Part shown: positions 24,420 to 34,820 of the stretch, piece after piece
Layout of the letters: each line of letters opens with the position of its first letter
Position numbering within the stretch: the first letter of the stretch is position 1
Origin: Lepeophtheirus salmonis
Taxonomy: Eukaryota > Arthropoda > Copepoda > Siphonostomatoida > Caligidae
Assembly: GCF_016086655.4 (NCBI RefSeq)
Contig: NC_052142.2
Coordinates: 8,622,422 to 8,686,421 of the forward strand
Length of the DNA stretch: 64,000 nt
Direction: 5' to 3'
Position numbers and translations under genes: made by a program
The notes under the pieces: generated by a model
What the model was told of the DNA's origin: nothing
The model's input: the letters and a program-made list of their open reading frames with translations, nothing else
Databases searched by the model: none

Positions 24420-26400
24420 TGAGAGTGTGTATGCACATTTCTATGTTGATGGTCAAAAGATCAAGTTTTTACTGGATCTGGGGTCCAATGTCAACATTCT
24501 TCCGAGTCAATACGTTACTGGAAGAAAATTGGAGGAAAATACAGGGCCTATTCAGGTATTTGGGTGTAAAGAGATCAACACTATTGACTCTATCTACCTT
24601 AGCATGTCATGTCAATGCAAATCACGTGACAAGACTATTCGTGATTACAGAGGTAGGTAACCCAATACTGGGGTTAAGTGAATGCTTGAGTTTTGGGTGT
24701 GTTACTTTACCCAACCACCCTAATGTATACGGTGGCCTCCAACAAGATATGGAAAGAGTGGAATATCTAAGAAAGGAGTACATGGCTATTTTTAAGGAAT
24801 TGTGTTCTCATATGTAACACATCAAGGTTAGAGTTCACCTTAACAAGAACGCATACACGCGTTACATACGCGCACGACCAATACCTCTTTGCTCTATATG
24901 AGCACGTAGCTGATGAACTTTGGGACATGGGGGGGGTAAGGGCCACACTTAGTAGAGTGGAGTCTTCTGAGTGGCGTCTCCTATAGTCGCTGTGTTAAAG
25001 CTTAATGGCAAAGTGCAGATTTGTGCTAGCTTCACACACACAATCTTTACTATCATGGATAAGCATTTATACCTTATCCCTCACCCTGACTTCACCCACT
25101 GCTATGAGCAATACGCATTGGACGATAAGTCAAAGAGATGTTTGGTTATTAAAACCCTGTATGGGCTCTTCAGATACAATGTCCTACCATATGGACTTGC
25201 GTCGGCTTCTGCTATTGTGTAGGCTGCACAAGAGAAGATTTTTGAGGCAATCTCATCGGTGAAGGTCTACATTGAGGGCTTCCTCATCGTTTCAAAGTCA
25301 AGAAATAAACACTTGAAGTCGTTGGAGGAATTGTATCGTCGGATTGTCAAGTCTTGTGCTCGTCTGAAAGGAATGAAATGTAGCATACTGAAGAACGAAC
25401 CTACGTAATTTGGTTTTATGGTACCAAAGCAAGGCTAATCACTGGATCCTGAACTAATTCATCCTTTCTTGAACTTCCCTGTACCGTTATTATGTATGGA
25501 AGTCAAATCCTTCCTGGGGATGCTTCAATACTATGCTCATTTCGTTCCCAACCTCCCTACTGAGGTAGATCCACTTTATGAATTGTCGAGGAAAGGTGCA
25601 ACCTTTGCGTGGACAAAGGAGATGCAGGTCAGTTTTTAATGCAGTTTCTATATTTTAGATATTGAGGACGTTGTCCAAGCATGCAATGTGTGCAAAGAGC
25701 TCAGCTCAAATCCTCTGTCCTAGTTTACTGCATTCCCTCCGGCCTCTGAGTGGCAAAGAGTACATATCGACTACGCTCAATTTAAAGGTAAGTTCATTTT
25801 GGTTATGATGGACGTAGCACCCAAACGGATTGAAGCAGGCTATATAAAAGATACGTCCACATTAGCGACGCTGAGATAACTATAAAAATGGTTCACCCTT
25901 TTTGTTTTCCCTTGAGTCATACACTTTGACAACGGTCCACAATTTATGAACGTGACATTCAGGTAAAAATTATCTGAATGGGGAGTGACTCTCTCATTGT
26001 CTCCTCCAAATTACCCTCAGTCCAATGGCTGAAAGCTTAAAGAGCCGTTGGAATTATCAAAAACCTTGAGAGAAAAAAACACTACGTTATCTCTGGACGA
26101 ATTGTTGTGCGGTTGCTGATCAACACCGATTACTAATGGAAATTCTCCGGGCTAGCTATTATTGGCTCGACCCATGTGTACCTGTCTGGATGGGCTGTAG
26201 CCCAAAACAAAGGAAATGGCATCTAAACAGATAATGTCAAATAAATGGTTACTACATATGGATGTTTGGGATTAGTGTTTTGGAAAGCACCTCCCTAAAT
26301 GGATCCCTGGTCAACTGGTTCGACGGCCAGGAAAAACTGTCTGGCTTGTCGAAGTAGGGGATGGTGAACTAACTAGCCATGTGAATCAGCTTAGCCCTGG
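24420..26400 (+). pseudogene. Gypsy pol remnant: protease, RT and integrase
   Basis: The protease core reads FLLDLGSNVNILPS near 24463-24510. The family motif D(S/T)G is changed to DLG, so it is probably inactive. RT-like sequence follows at 24971-25440 with IASPIVAVLK-like and LFRYNVLPYGLASA motifs, but the YxDD box reads YIEG. SFLGMLQYYAHFVPN near 25510 is the RT-RNase H connector. Integrase-like sequence at 25690-26060 includes CNVCKE, HIDYAQF, HFDNGPQF and PNYPQSNG. Stops and frame changes are frequent, and RNase H plus part of the zinc region of integrase appear deleted. Confidence 0.8.
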
Positions 26401-26424
26401 ACGGTCTCGTTGATTGGGGGATGA

Positions 26425-26699
26425 TGTCGTGTATTTTAATTAAATTACTGATAAATCTAATACCGTTCTTACCTGATGGATAAATGCAATACATTTACTA
26501 GTCTATCTTTTATTGATTGACCTTTTTATGTATTTACACGTATGTTTTAAAACAGTGTCTTTTGGAGCTCAAGATAATGTAGTCACCTTTTATCTTTATT
26601 CCTTGCCCAGTATCTCATTTACTCCTCACGGACACCTCATGTAGACGACAAATTTTAATAGTAATATTATTTTAATTAAGTTAATTCTAATACACCACA
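26425..26699 (+). repeat. 3' LTR of the 23-kb gypsy element
   Basis: Begins TGTCGTGTATTTTAATT and ends ACACCACA. It is followed by target duplicate CTTTT at 26700-26704 and preceded by a GGGGGATGA polypurine tract. Confidence 0.88.
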
Positions 26700-26961
26700 C
26701 TTTTCTGTCTATTCCTTGTTGGATACACTACATTCATTATCAATTTTTCGCTTTTAGGTTGTTTCGAATTGCTCATTATGGGTAAATTTATCAAATAATA
26801 TAAAAAAAGGTATGAATACTTAATCCAATATACAGTTGGATTAATTACACTGGTCAGGACGATATTGCTAAAAAAAGGATTGAAAAACAAATTATACATA
26901 CATTTTTGGCTGTTCATTACGAATATGAACTCAGTTAAAGACTAGACATTTCGAAATGATT

Positions 26962-28183
26962 TGTTCTAGAAACAGATGCTTCAAATTTTGCTATTGGAGC
27001 TGTGTTAACACAAGTAAGGGATACTAGTAAAGAATATCCAATTGCATAACGTAGGAGTTTCCTTAATCAGAAACAAATATTCTGTGACGCAAAAACAGTT
27101 GTTAGTAGTTATTTAAATTATTCAACATTTTAAGTACTTATTAATGGGTAGAAAGTTTGAAATCAGAATGGATTATCAACTATTCAAATTGTTTATAATA
27201 TCAGTGGCATTTACTTGTAATGTGAATTCGAAATTAAGTATAAGCTAGGGATGAAGAATCTGAATACATATTCTTGGAAAAAAGACCCGATCATCAGGAA
27301 GGTGTAATAGAATATATGAGATATAAGGCAAATAATAATATGATAATATGTGTTTCGAAGAGATTCATATGTACGGACAGTTATTGCAATTGTACATGTG
27401 CATCCGTTATCATCACATTCTGGAATTACAAAGTATAAATTGTAAGCCAAACAGTATTTCCATTGGTCAAATATAGTTAGAAATATTGAGGATTAAGTTA
27501 AAAGTTGTGGAATCTGTATGTGTTCAAAGGAAAGGAAGTAACGTGAATCGGAGCGAATGAGACGAACCCTACAGCTATCAATAGAAATATTTAGTAGTCT
27601 AAATGTATATAGTGGGCCCCATGTTCAGGGACATTGCCGGTGATCCTAGGTATTTATTGATGCATTTACAACATTTAGTGAAGCGTTCCTTTTGAATAAC
27701 TCACGGTTGAAACCATTTGTAAAATGTTATTGTTTGAATTCTTCCCCAGGTATGGGACGGGCATGAAGGTAATAACAGACAGGGGAAAAAATTCATACTA
27801 AATCAATGAGGTTACTGTTATGAATTGGGAGTTATTAAAATAGAAATTCATATGTATTAATCTTATAGAAATTCATATGTATTAATCTTATACAAATCTG
27901 GCTGAAAGATAATATAGGGATATACGTAGGTGAAAATATTAAAACATTAATGGTACAAGAAGTACCCAGGGTAGGGTGGTCTCCATTTTTCTTATTAACG
28001 GGAACTGATCCAGTAGTACTTGCAGTACACATAGATTCAAATATGCAGAATGAACCCGTGTCAGTTCAAGAATTGGTTAATATAGTTACTGATGTGTTGG
28101 ATGAAGTTGGAGAACAACAGTTTGAAAGTCATGTAAAAAAAATTAGTTCTGTATATAAAACGACTTATCGTTATCTTAAATAA
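26962..28183 (+). pseudogene. Second gypsy pol fragment (RNase H and integrase)
   Basis: Starts with LETDASNFAIGAVLTQ, the RNase H opening motif, then EYPIA and GRKFEIRMDYQ. Out-of-frame segments follow that resemble an integrase zinc region and core (CGICMCSK-like, NVDIVGPMF-like with changes). It finishes in an open frame (27950-28183) with WSPFFLLTGTDPV, which fits the region after the integrase core. Frameshifts and stops are numerous. No LTRs were found around it. The sequence differs from the element at 23 kb, so it is an independent insertion. Confidence 0.65.
27842..27893 (+). repeat. 25-26-bp tandem duplication
   Basis: The unit AGAAATTCATATGTATTAATCTTAT occurs twice back to back inside the gypsy fragment. 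It is a simple local duplication. Confidence 0.85.
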
Positions 28184-30333
28184 ATTACATATCAAACATG
28201 TCCGAATCAATTAACTATACCCGTTTATATACTCGAAGAAACTGAAGTTAGACAAGCTAATTGCACGTCATTTGAAGCTAACCCCTCCTTTGAGAATATT
28301 CAGCCAGTTTTTCATCATCATATTATTGTAGTTCTCTAATATCTTATCTAGGAGATTATGAACATTTACATTTAGCAATATACAAATCCTAAATTTGAAA
28401 AAGTAGTTGGTTAATTAGTTTTGGAATACATCAATAATAATTTAGCCGAAGAAACTATCATATACATATGTATTAAATATTCACATTCTATAAAGAAAAT
28501 AATAATAGTCGAATTATTATATATTATCAGTCAAAAGAATCTAATTCAAAAATGCTTAGAAATTTATAAAAAATGATTAAAACATCGATATTTCCTTCTA
28601 TTGAACAATTGATCAGAGGGTTCTAATATACAAAGTATTGATATTTCTAAAAATCTTATAAAGAGAAATTCTTGATTGATATTGGTTTTCTGTTAGCTTT
28701 GCCTTTATATTCTCACACAAAGCAGAAAATTAAAAATGTAACATTAATTGCCGATGCAAAATATAAAGCTGAACTATGTACAAAACAAAAACTGTGTTAC
28801 AAAATGCATTATAAATATTACAACTACAAGAATATATGTCTAACGTTGTATATGCCCTTATTATTTTCATACTAAGAAATGCAGTTCTTAACTGGTCAGG
28901 GCAGTGCATTCAGATCAGGTTGTAGCTGTAAATATAGACTAGTGATTCGGGCCTAATTTTGTCCTCTTACCCGGCAGGCACCCCTTAACCAATGTCTTGC
29001 ATTAATGTCCCTAATAAAAGAAAAAACCCACCTTTTGGCAGAAGTTAACGTTATAAACAAACAAGGGTTACGTTCGGGGTCACATTTTTTTCTTTACACC
29101 CATTATGACACCCCTGAATGAATGGTACCCTTAGCATTTGCATATATTGTCTATGCCACAGATCGGATCTACTAATATATAAGGTTACTCTGAAAAAATA
29201 TGTCTGTTCAGCTGCTTTTTAAAGGAGGGAGGCTTTTGAAAATCAAGCAGATGTTGCCTTCAATAAAAGTAATGCCTCTTGACAATTTTAAAGGCTGCCC
29301 TAAAAAGCAGCCTGGATGCTAATTTGACGCTGTTAAAAAAGCAGTCAATTATATTAAATTAGACACATTTATATGAAATTGAGAGCATCATTTTTATCAG
29401 TATATTCGAGCCCTTCACATTTCAGGACACCTGAGATTGTCTGTTTTTCTTTTAGTAAGGTACGCCCTTGAGGATTTGGAGTCTTTTGGAGCTATTAAAA
29501 AGATGTGAACACTTTTGTCAAAAAATGGCATTGTCTCAGGAATCTAAAGCGAACCTAGTTTTTCCTCTACTGGGAACTGATACCAGTCACTTTTAATGCC
29601 AGGATCAATAGTAGGGACAAGTTCCTCAACGAATATATTATTACCTCCGTGGATCAATTTCAGGTAGAGGGTAAGTCCAAATTAAAAATAACATATTACG
29701 CTTGAGAGCCAGTAGGATATTATTTGCAACAAAATGTAATGTTACGTAACAGTTCCTATGTACATAGCTTCAGAGAGTCTACGAATTAAGGAAATATGTG
29801 CAGGGTTGATGAAGGGCCAGGATCACAAGGCTGCAACACAAATCGTAGAGAGAAGACTAAGGAGACTCGGGCTCAATATGATGTTAACACAGCTGTACCC
29901 ATCAATAATTATGAGGAACCCATTCATTCACTCACACAAAAAATGGTTGCAGTATATAATTGCCATGTCCTCTCTTTATATAATAAATCAAATGCACGTG
30001 TCGAGGAGCACTTGTATCATTGATGTAAATTGGAGCTGGAGTCGTCTTTCCATGTTCTCCTTTACTGCCCCAAAATACTTCCCCACATTTGAATGATTGA
30101 GTCATGAGTAAGGGTGATAATTTTGGTAAGAATAGAAAAGCGTGCGAGGAGAAGAGAAGAAATACTTATGGCATAATTGATTAAATAATATACATCTTCT
30201 TCTATCAATCATGAACGTTATCATTCCCGCCTTTATTATTCAATATTAATATAATAATATTAGATGGTGATAGTCTATAGAGAACTGAATAAAATGCCTA
30301 AAATAACGTCGCCTTCTGTCTAGATTTCTGAAA
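28184..30333. other. AT-rich and repeat-like DNA, no gene called
   Basis: The first 150 bases may continue the gypsy fragment. Around 28890-29120 base composition rises, as in old repeats, but no family was recognised. The 112-codon plus frame at 29758-30096 has no motif I can identify. Confidence 0.4.
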
Positions 30334-30760
30334 ATGGAAGACCAGGAATTTGGAAAATATTTACCGGATGAGAAACAGATGGTTTGTCGGATTTGTCGAT
30401 ATAAATGTGCCTTTAGTCCCTTGTCAAGAATTACACGCCACTCATTATCATCATATCAAGAGCATGAATATTCATCTAAAAAATCAAGTTAGTGATGAAT
30501 ACATCAAGTTAGACTTTAATTCTGATCTCACAAAGATGTTATTGTATGTAATAGACCCTTATCCATTGCTAATCATCTATGTTCAAAAAATTTATGGAGA
30601 AACACATGGGTAAACCTATCCCTTCCCGAGGAACCATCATTAAATTAATGGAGGATGTTGGTACTGATGTTATTTATAGAAATACATATAAAAATGTTTT
30701 GAGTCATCCACACCATATGACGATCAAGTTATCAGTAAAAAGTATTTACTAATATCGAAA
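30334..30760 (+). pseudogene. BED-type zinc-finger transposase scrap (hAT-like)
   Basis: The ATG frame at 30334-30492 encodes 52 residues with VCRICRYKC (C18, C21) and RH...H (H36, H44), a BED-finger-like pattern. A second frame then reads DFNSDLTKMLL. A third carries KFMEKHMGKPIPSRGTIIKL and EDVGTDVIYRN. Together they look like the start of a hAT-like or CGGBP1-like element protein broken by two frameshifts. No inverted repeats were located. Which of the two families it belongs to is open. Confidence 0.45.
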
Positions 30761-30876
30761 TGGAGCTCTGAATTTTGTACTATCCCACAGTAAGTGTTCA
30801 ATTTTTTTTAAATTTAACCATAAAATATGATTCTATTTTAGCTAAGCATATCAAGAATTATGATACACATCTCAGT

Positions 30877-31140
30877 AAAAGGCAAAAATAACTGCTTAAA
30901 TGGTCACAACAACGGGGGTAGTAGCTTTGGATGGTTTGCAACTAGTTTGTCTGAGACTAGTTTCTTCGCTTAAAGACTTGGGTATGATAATTAGGGTTTC
31001 CAATATTACATAGTCAATAAATATACTTTTTTATCACTTAAGGCTTAGCTATGGTTGATGGGATCTAAGAAATGGTGTTAAGAAAACTCATAAAAGGCAA
31101 AAAAAACTGCTTAAATGGTCACAACGACGGGGGGTAGTTA
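30877..31140 (+). repeat. Pair of about 45-bp direct repeats
   Basis: AAAAGGCAAAAATAACTGCT near 30880 and its near-copy near 31095 are each followed by TAAATGGTCACAACRACGG and a G-run. The spacing is about 216 bases. Their role is unknown. Confidence 0.7.
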
Positions 31141-33037
31141 CATTGGGTGTTGCATTATAATTAACAATTGTGTATATCCTTCATGATAATAGTATGTTGT
31201 TATATAAGCATAAATAACGGGGGGAAATCTTTCTTGATGCTCTAAATAAGGATGCCGGGCATTACTACATAATTAGCTTTTACACTAAATCTTTACGATG
31301 GATTTAATTCTAACAATTTTTTTTATTAGTATATATATTGTCTAATTTTATGATTTTGACATTTACTTTATTATTAATAATTAGTTAGATCTCATCGGTA
31401 GAGATATGTCTATCCTGTGTACAATTGTATATAGCAACTTCCACATGAAGAAGAGGGGTGATTATCTTTTTGATTAAACTCCACGTCTCGCATGTGTCTT
31501 GCAACCTAAAGTTATGACATATTTAACTGGATTCCGATGTCAAAACAAGAAAATATTATTTGGATCAATCTATTATTTCAATATTCTGTTTTATAATTTA
31601 TTGTTATTAGTTACATGATTCCAATTGTTCAATTTTGTATATTGTATAAATGTATGATGGTATATTTATTAGTATGTAGATTATATTTAATTAAAGCCTT
31701 CTTTTTTAAACTTTGAACTTCAAATATATTTCGAAATACTCTACTTTGTCGTTTCATTAGCTATTATTCTGAGAATAAGGTTCATAATTAATTACAATTT
31801 CATGTAGTGTGACGTTTTCAAATTTATTGTAACGGATAAAAAACGTCGAAGTCAATTATACGTAATATATATTCATTAAACATTTTGCTAATAAATACAT
31901 TCGTTATACCCTCAAAAATCATAATAAAGCAGGCAGATGATAATCACATCAGTATTTTAAACAATGATACCATATGTCTTTTTGCCCCCCTTCTCCTTGC
32001 ACACGTTTTTCTCTACAATATTATCAACTTTAGCCATGAGCCCCTCTGACTGGATTATTGCAACATGTGATAAACACCAGGAGGCTTTTAAAATTTGGTT
32101 ATTAATTTGAAAAATCCAAGAAATTATGTTGGCAATGAAGTTTGGTGAAAGAATAATTCAATCAAGACTGGAGACTCTCGTGCTCCACCAGATAGACGCC
32201 CTAAAAAAAATCAAGGATTATGGGTTCCCCTCGAAGAACTCTATTTCGCCAGGACCTGTCAATTAATAATTAGCGATGTTCATTTCAAGTCTTGTTTACG
32301 GTCGTCTCATTTCCTCTCATTTTTGTCTTTCTTTCTATATTATGCACACTGTAATTATATGTATGTACTGCGTTAAATGATGAGTGAGTACAATATTCTA
32401 GGTGTTATGGGATATTCATATATATATTTCCTATTTAGAAAGGAGTGAGGAGAAGAAGAAGAGGCAAAATTATTTGGTATATAGGCTTGACGTTGTGCAC
32501 CGTCTTCCCTCCTTATTGGACGGCCGGCTGGCTGACACCCCATTATTCCCCTCGTCTTCTTCCTTTACTTATACACTTCCAGTTTAGAAAGAGTACAATA
32601 TCAGGCGTCACTATGAAACAAAATATCTATCTATATAGCTAAAGTTTTCTGGAAAGTTACGCTTTGAGAAATATGGGTGATTGTTATATGGTTTAGAATC
32701 TTAAAAAAACTTATTCACGAGAAAGTTTGCTGAAAAGGAATCCTTCCCTCCTACTAGTTATAAAATAGGGTATAAGATGGTAGAGCTAGGAAAACTGATT
32801 ACCGATGGCAACTTCAAATAATGCATGATGGAAGCAGCAAATCACTTGAGAAGAACTAGGGTGTATATAATCAAATTTTAAAAGAGGAGTAAATTTTTTA
32901 ATTACTCCAGACATTACTTCAAATTTGTCTTATTGAAAAGGGGTTTTATATTAGTAGAATCAGTCAAGAGTATGGACGAAAATATTTATAAGTTTACTCT
33001 TAATCGAAGTATTATCGTAGTAAGAGAATTGAATATA
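31141..33037. other. AT-rich DNA, no gene called
   Basis: A 46-codon plus frame starts near 32127 (LAMKFGERIIQSRLETLVL), looks somewhat coding and ends at TAA near 32265. It lacks splice signals or recognised homology, so it is not called. Confidence 0.4.
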
Positions 33038-33042
33038 GTTAA

Positions 33043-33261
33043 TATGGGATTACCATAAGATCGATTAAATAATATAACGTAATCTTATGTAATTAATAGG
33101 TATTTATTCTCTAATTTCTCACGTGTACATCTCTTTACTTATAACACAATAATAATACTAACGAATACTGATAGAATGTTCTAGTCATCTTTGTCAGAGC
33201 TTTGTATAATTAGGGATGAGGCGATAGCTCACGAGCCGAGCTCTTAACGTCTATCCTCACA
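33043..33261 (-). repeat. 3' LTR of the 33-38-kb gypsy element
   Basis: 219 bp. It matches the 5' LTR closely except for lacking 16 net bases that form a hairpin in the other copy, plus a few substitutions. Confidence 0.93.
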
Positions 33262-33270
33262 CCCCCTTTC
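33262..33270 (-). other. Polypurine tract
   Basis: Minus-strand GAAAGGGGG abuts the TGTGAGG start of the 3' LTR. It is the expected plus-strand DNA primer for this class. Confidence 0.85.
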
Positions 33271-33280
33271 AAGCCCTGAG

Positions 33281-34820
33281 TCAATCCGAAGGGGTAAATT
33301 TGATTGGAGCGAATCTTAATCTTTTAGGTCGTTGTAGGTTCGAAGGCTCGTCAGTTTGGCTGTTATCCTTGAGCGTACTTTCGCATTGAGGCATTGTAAT
33401 TATGTCCTCGCGAGTTCGGAGAATCCGGATGAAGCGTCGGTTTCTACATAGTGTTCTGCCTGATGGAAGCAGGAGAAGATATTCTCTATCTTGTTTCTTG
33501 CCTTGAACAGCGGCTGTCCGATCCCATATTTTGGAAGTTGGATCCTGGATCCAGACTTTGGAGCCAATAGGGATGGGTTTAAGCTCATTTGATGTCTTGT
33601 TGTAGTGGTTCTTTGCATATTCATGTTGCTTGGCGATGTGGCGGTCGTGTTCGTTGAGGCGTTCCTGCCAATCCTCAGCAAGTGATAAATTGCGAGCAGG
33701 GAGTCTTGATCTCATTGGTCTTCCAAAGACGATTTGGGATGGGGACAGTGAGCCATGTCGTAGAGGTGTGTTTCTTAATTCGAGCAGCCCCTCCTGAAAG
33801 GCTTCAGATTCAGTATTCCCAGTTTTAAGGAGCAGAGCCTTAATTGATTTAACAGCGGATTCTGCTAGTCCGTTGGATTGAGGGAAGTGTGGTGATGATA
33901 ATCTATGTGCAATACCCCAGCGAGCGAAGAAGTTTTGTGTTTCTGCTGCTGTAAATTGAAGTCCTCCGTCTGAAAAAATTCTCAACGGTCTACCGAAGGT
34001 GGCGATGTGGTGGAGGAGGCTGCTGATAAGAGACTTAGATGTTGGTGCTGACGAAAATTTGTGAACGAGCAGAAAGTTGGAGTATCGGTCGACTATTGCT
34101 AAATAGTGCTTTCCTCTGACTTCAAAAAAATCGGTTGCAATCTCCTGGAAAACATCTCTAGGGGCAGGGTCCGATTTCAAAGGTTCCTTGGGTAGACTTG
34201 ATCGACGAGTTTGGCATTCTTCACAAGCTTCAATAATGTTACGTATATCAGCTGTAATTCCAGGCCAAAAAATGGTTTGGCGAGCCCGTTTTAATGTCTT
34301 TTCTGTCCCCTGATGACTGGAGTGTAGTCGTTGGAGGATTTGATCCCGTTTCAATTGTGGGATGATGATTCTGTCGCCGAAAAGGATGAGATCGTCGTCA
34401 ATGGTGAGATGGGGAAGAATCTTTGAGTATGGTTTTAGCACAGGATTGATATTATGTTTATCCATTTTTCCCAAAATGTTATCTTTTAAGAGGCGGAAGA
34501 TGGGATCGTTCCGAGATGCTTCAGCGATTTCTTCCAAGATAGGATCACGTGCAATACTCTCAAGGGTGATGGGATCACACTCAATTTGAGATATATCTGA
34601 GTTGTTGAGAGTGTCTAGGAGATTTGCTGTTATTGTGTGGATTGATCCATACATATCCTGTGTGAAGTCATCGTCCCCTTGGGTGGGCTTATCCACAGGT
34701 GATCGGGAGAGTGCGTCAGCCATACGATTGTCCTTGCCTCTCTCCCAAACTGTTTTGAAATCGTAAGGGGTCAAATAACTCTTGCGCCTCTGAATTCTTG
34801 TATTATCTACGGCGTCAAGG
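33281..34820 (-). CDS. Gypsy integrase region (3' part of pol)
   Basis: A 497-codon frame (33281-34774) in its own frame. It opens with the RNase H tail (ERGKDNRMADALSRSP) and then the integrase: zinc-binding H151, H154, C184 and C187, and the catalytic residues D215 in ATDFF, D269 in FSDGG and E305 in NGLAES. That is a D-35-E spacing. The C-terminal part has GSKVWIQDP and a basic tail. The same frame is open upstream of the first methionine as far as the A9 tract, which shows it was once continuous with RT. Integrase inserts the DNA copy into the host genome. All catalytic residues are intact. Confidence 0.9.

Larger units (their letters stand above)
23083..26699 (+). mobile_element. Decayed Ty3/gypsy LTR retrotransposon
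   Basis: Two direct repeats of about 275 bp (23083-23356 and 26425-26699) begin TG and end CA, and are flanked by CTTTT at 23078-23082 and 26700-26704. A purine-rich GGGGGATGA tract sits directly before the right repeat. A primer site follows the left repeat. Between them are gag, zinc knuckle, protease, RT and integrase remnants in order, with RNase H largely deleted and many stops. The full span of 3.6 kb is shorter than a complete gypsy element. The LTRs differ at many positions, so the insertion is old. Confidence 0.9.

Noticed and set aside
29758..30096. 112-codon plus frame
   Set aside because: No recognisable motif; frames of this size occur by chance.
32127..32267. 46-codon coding-looking plus frame
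   Set aside because: Too short, no homology recognised, no splice context.
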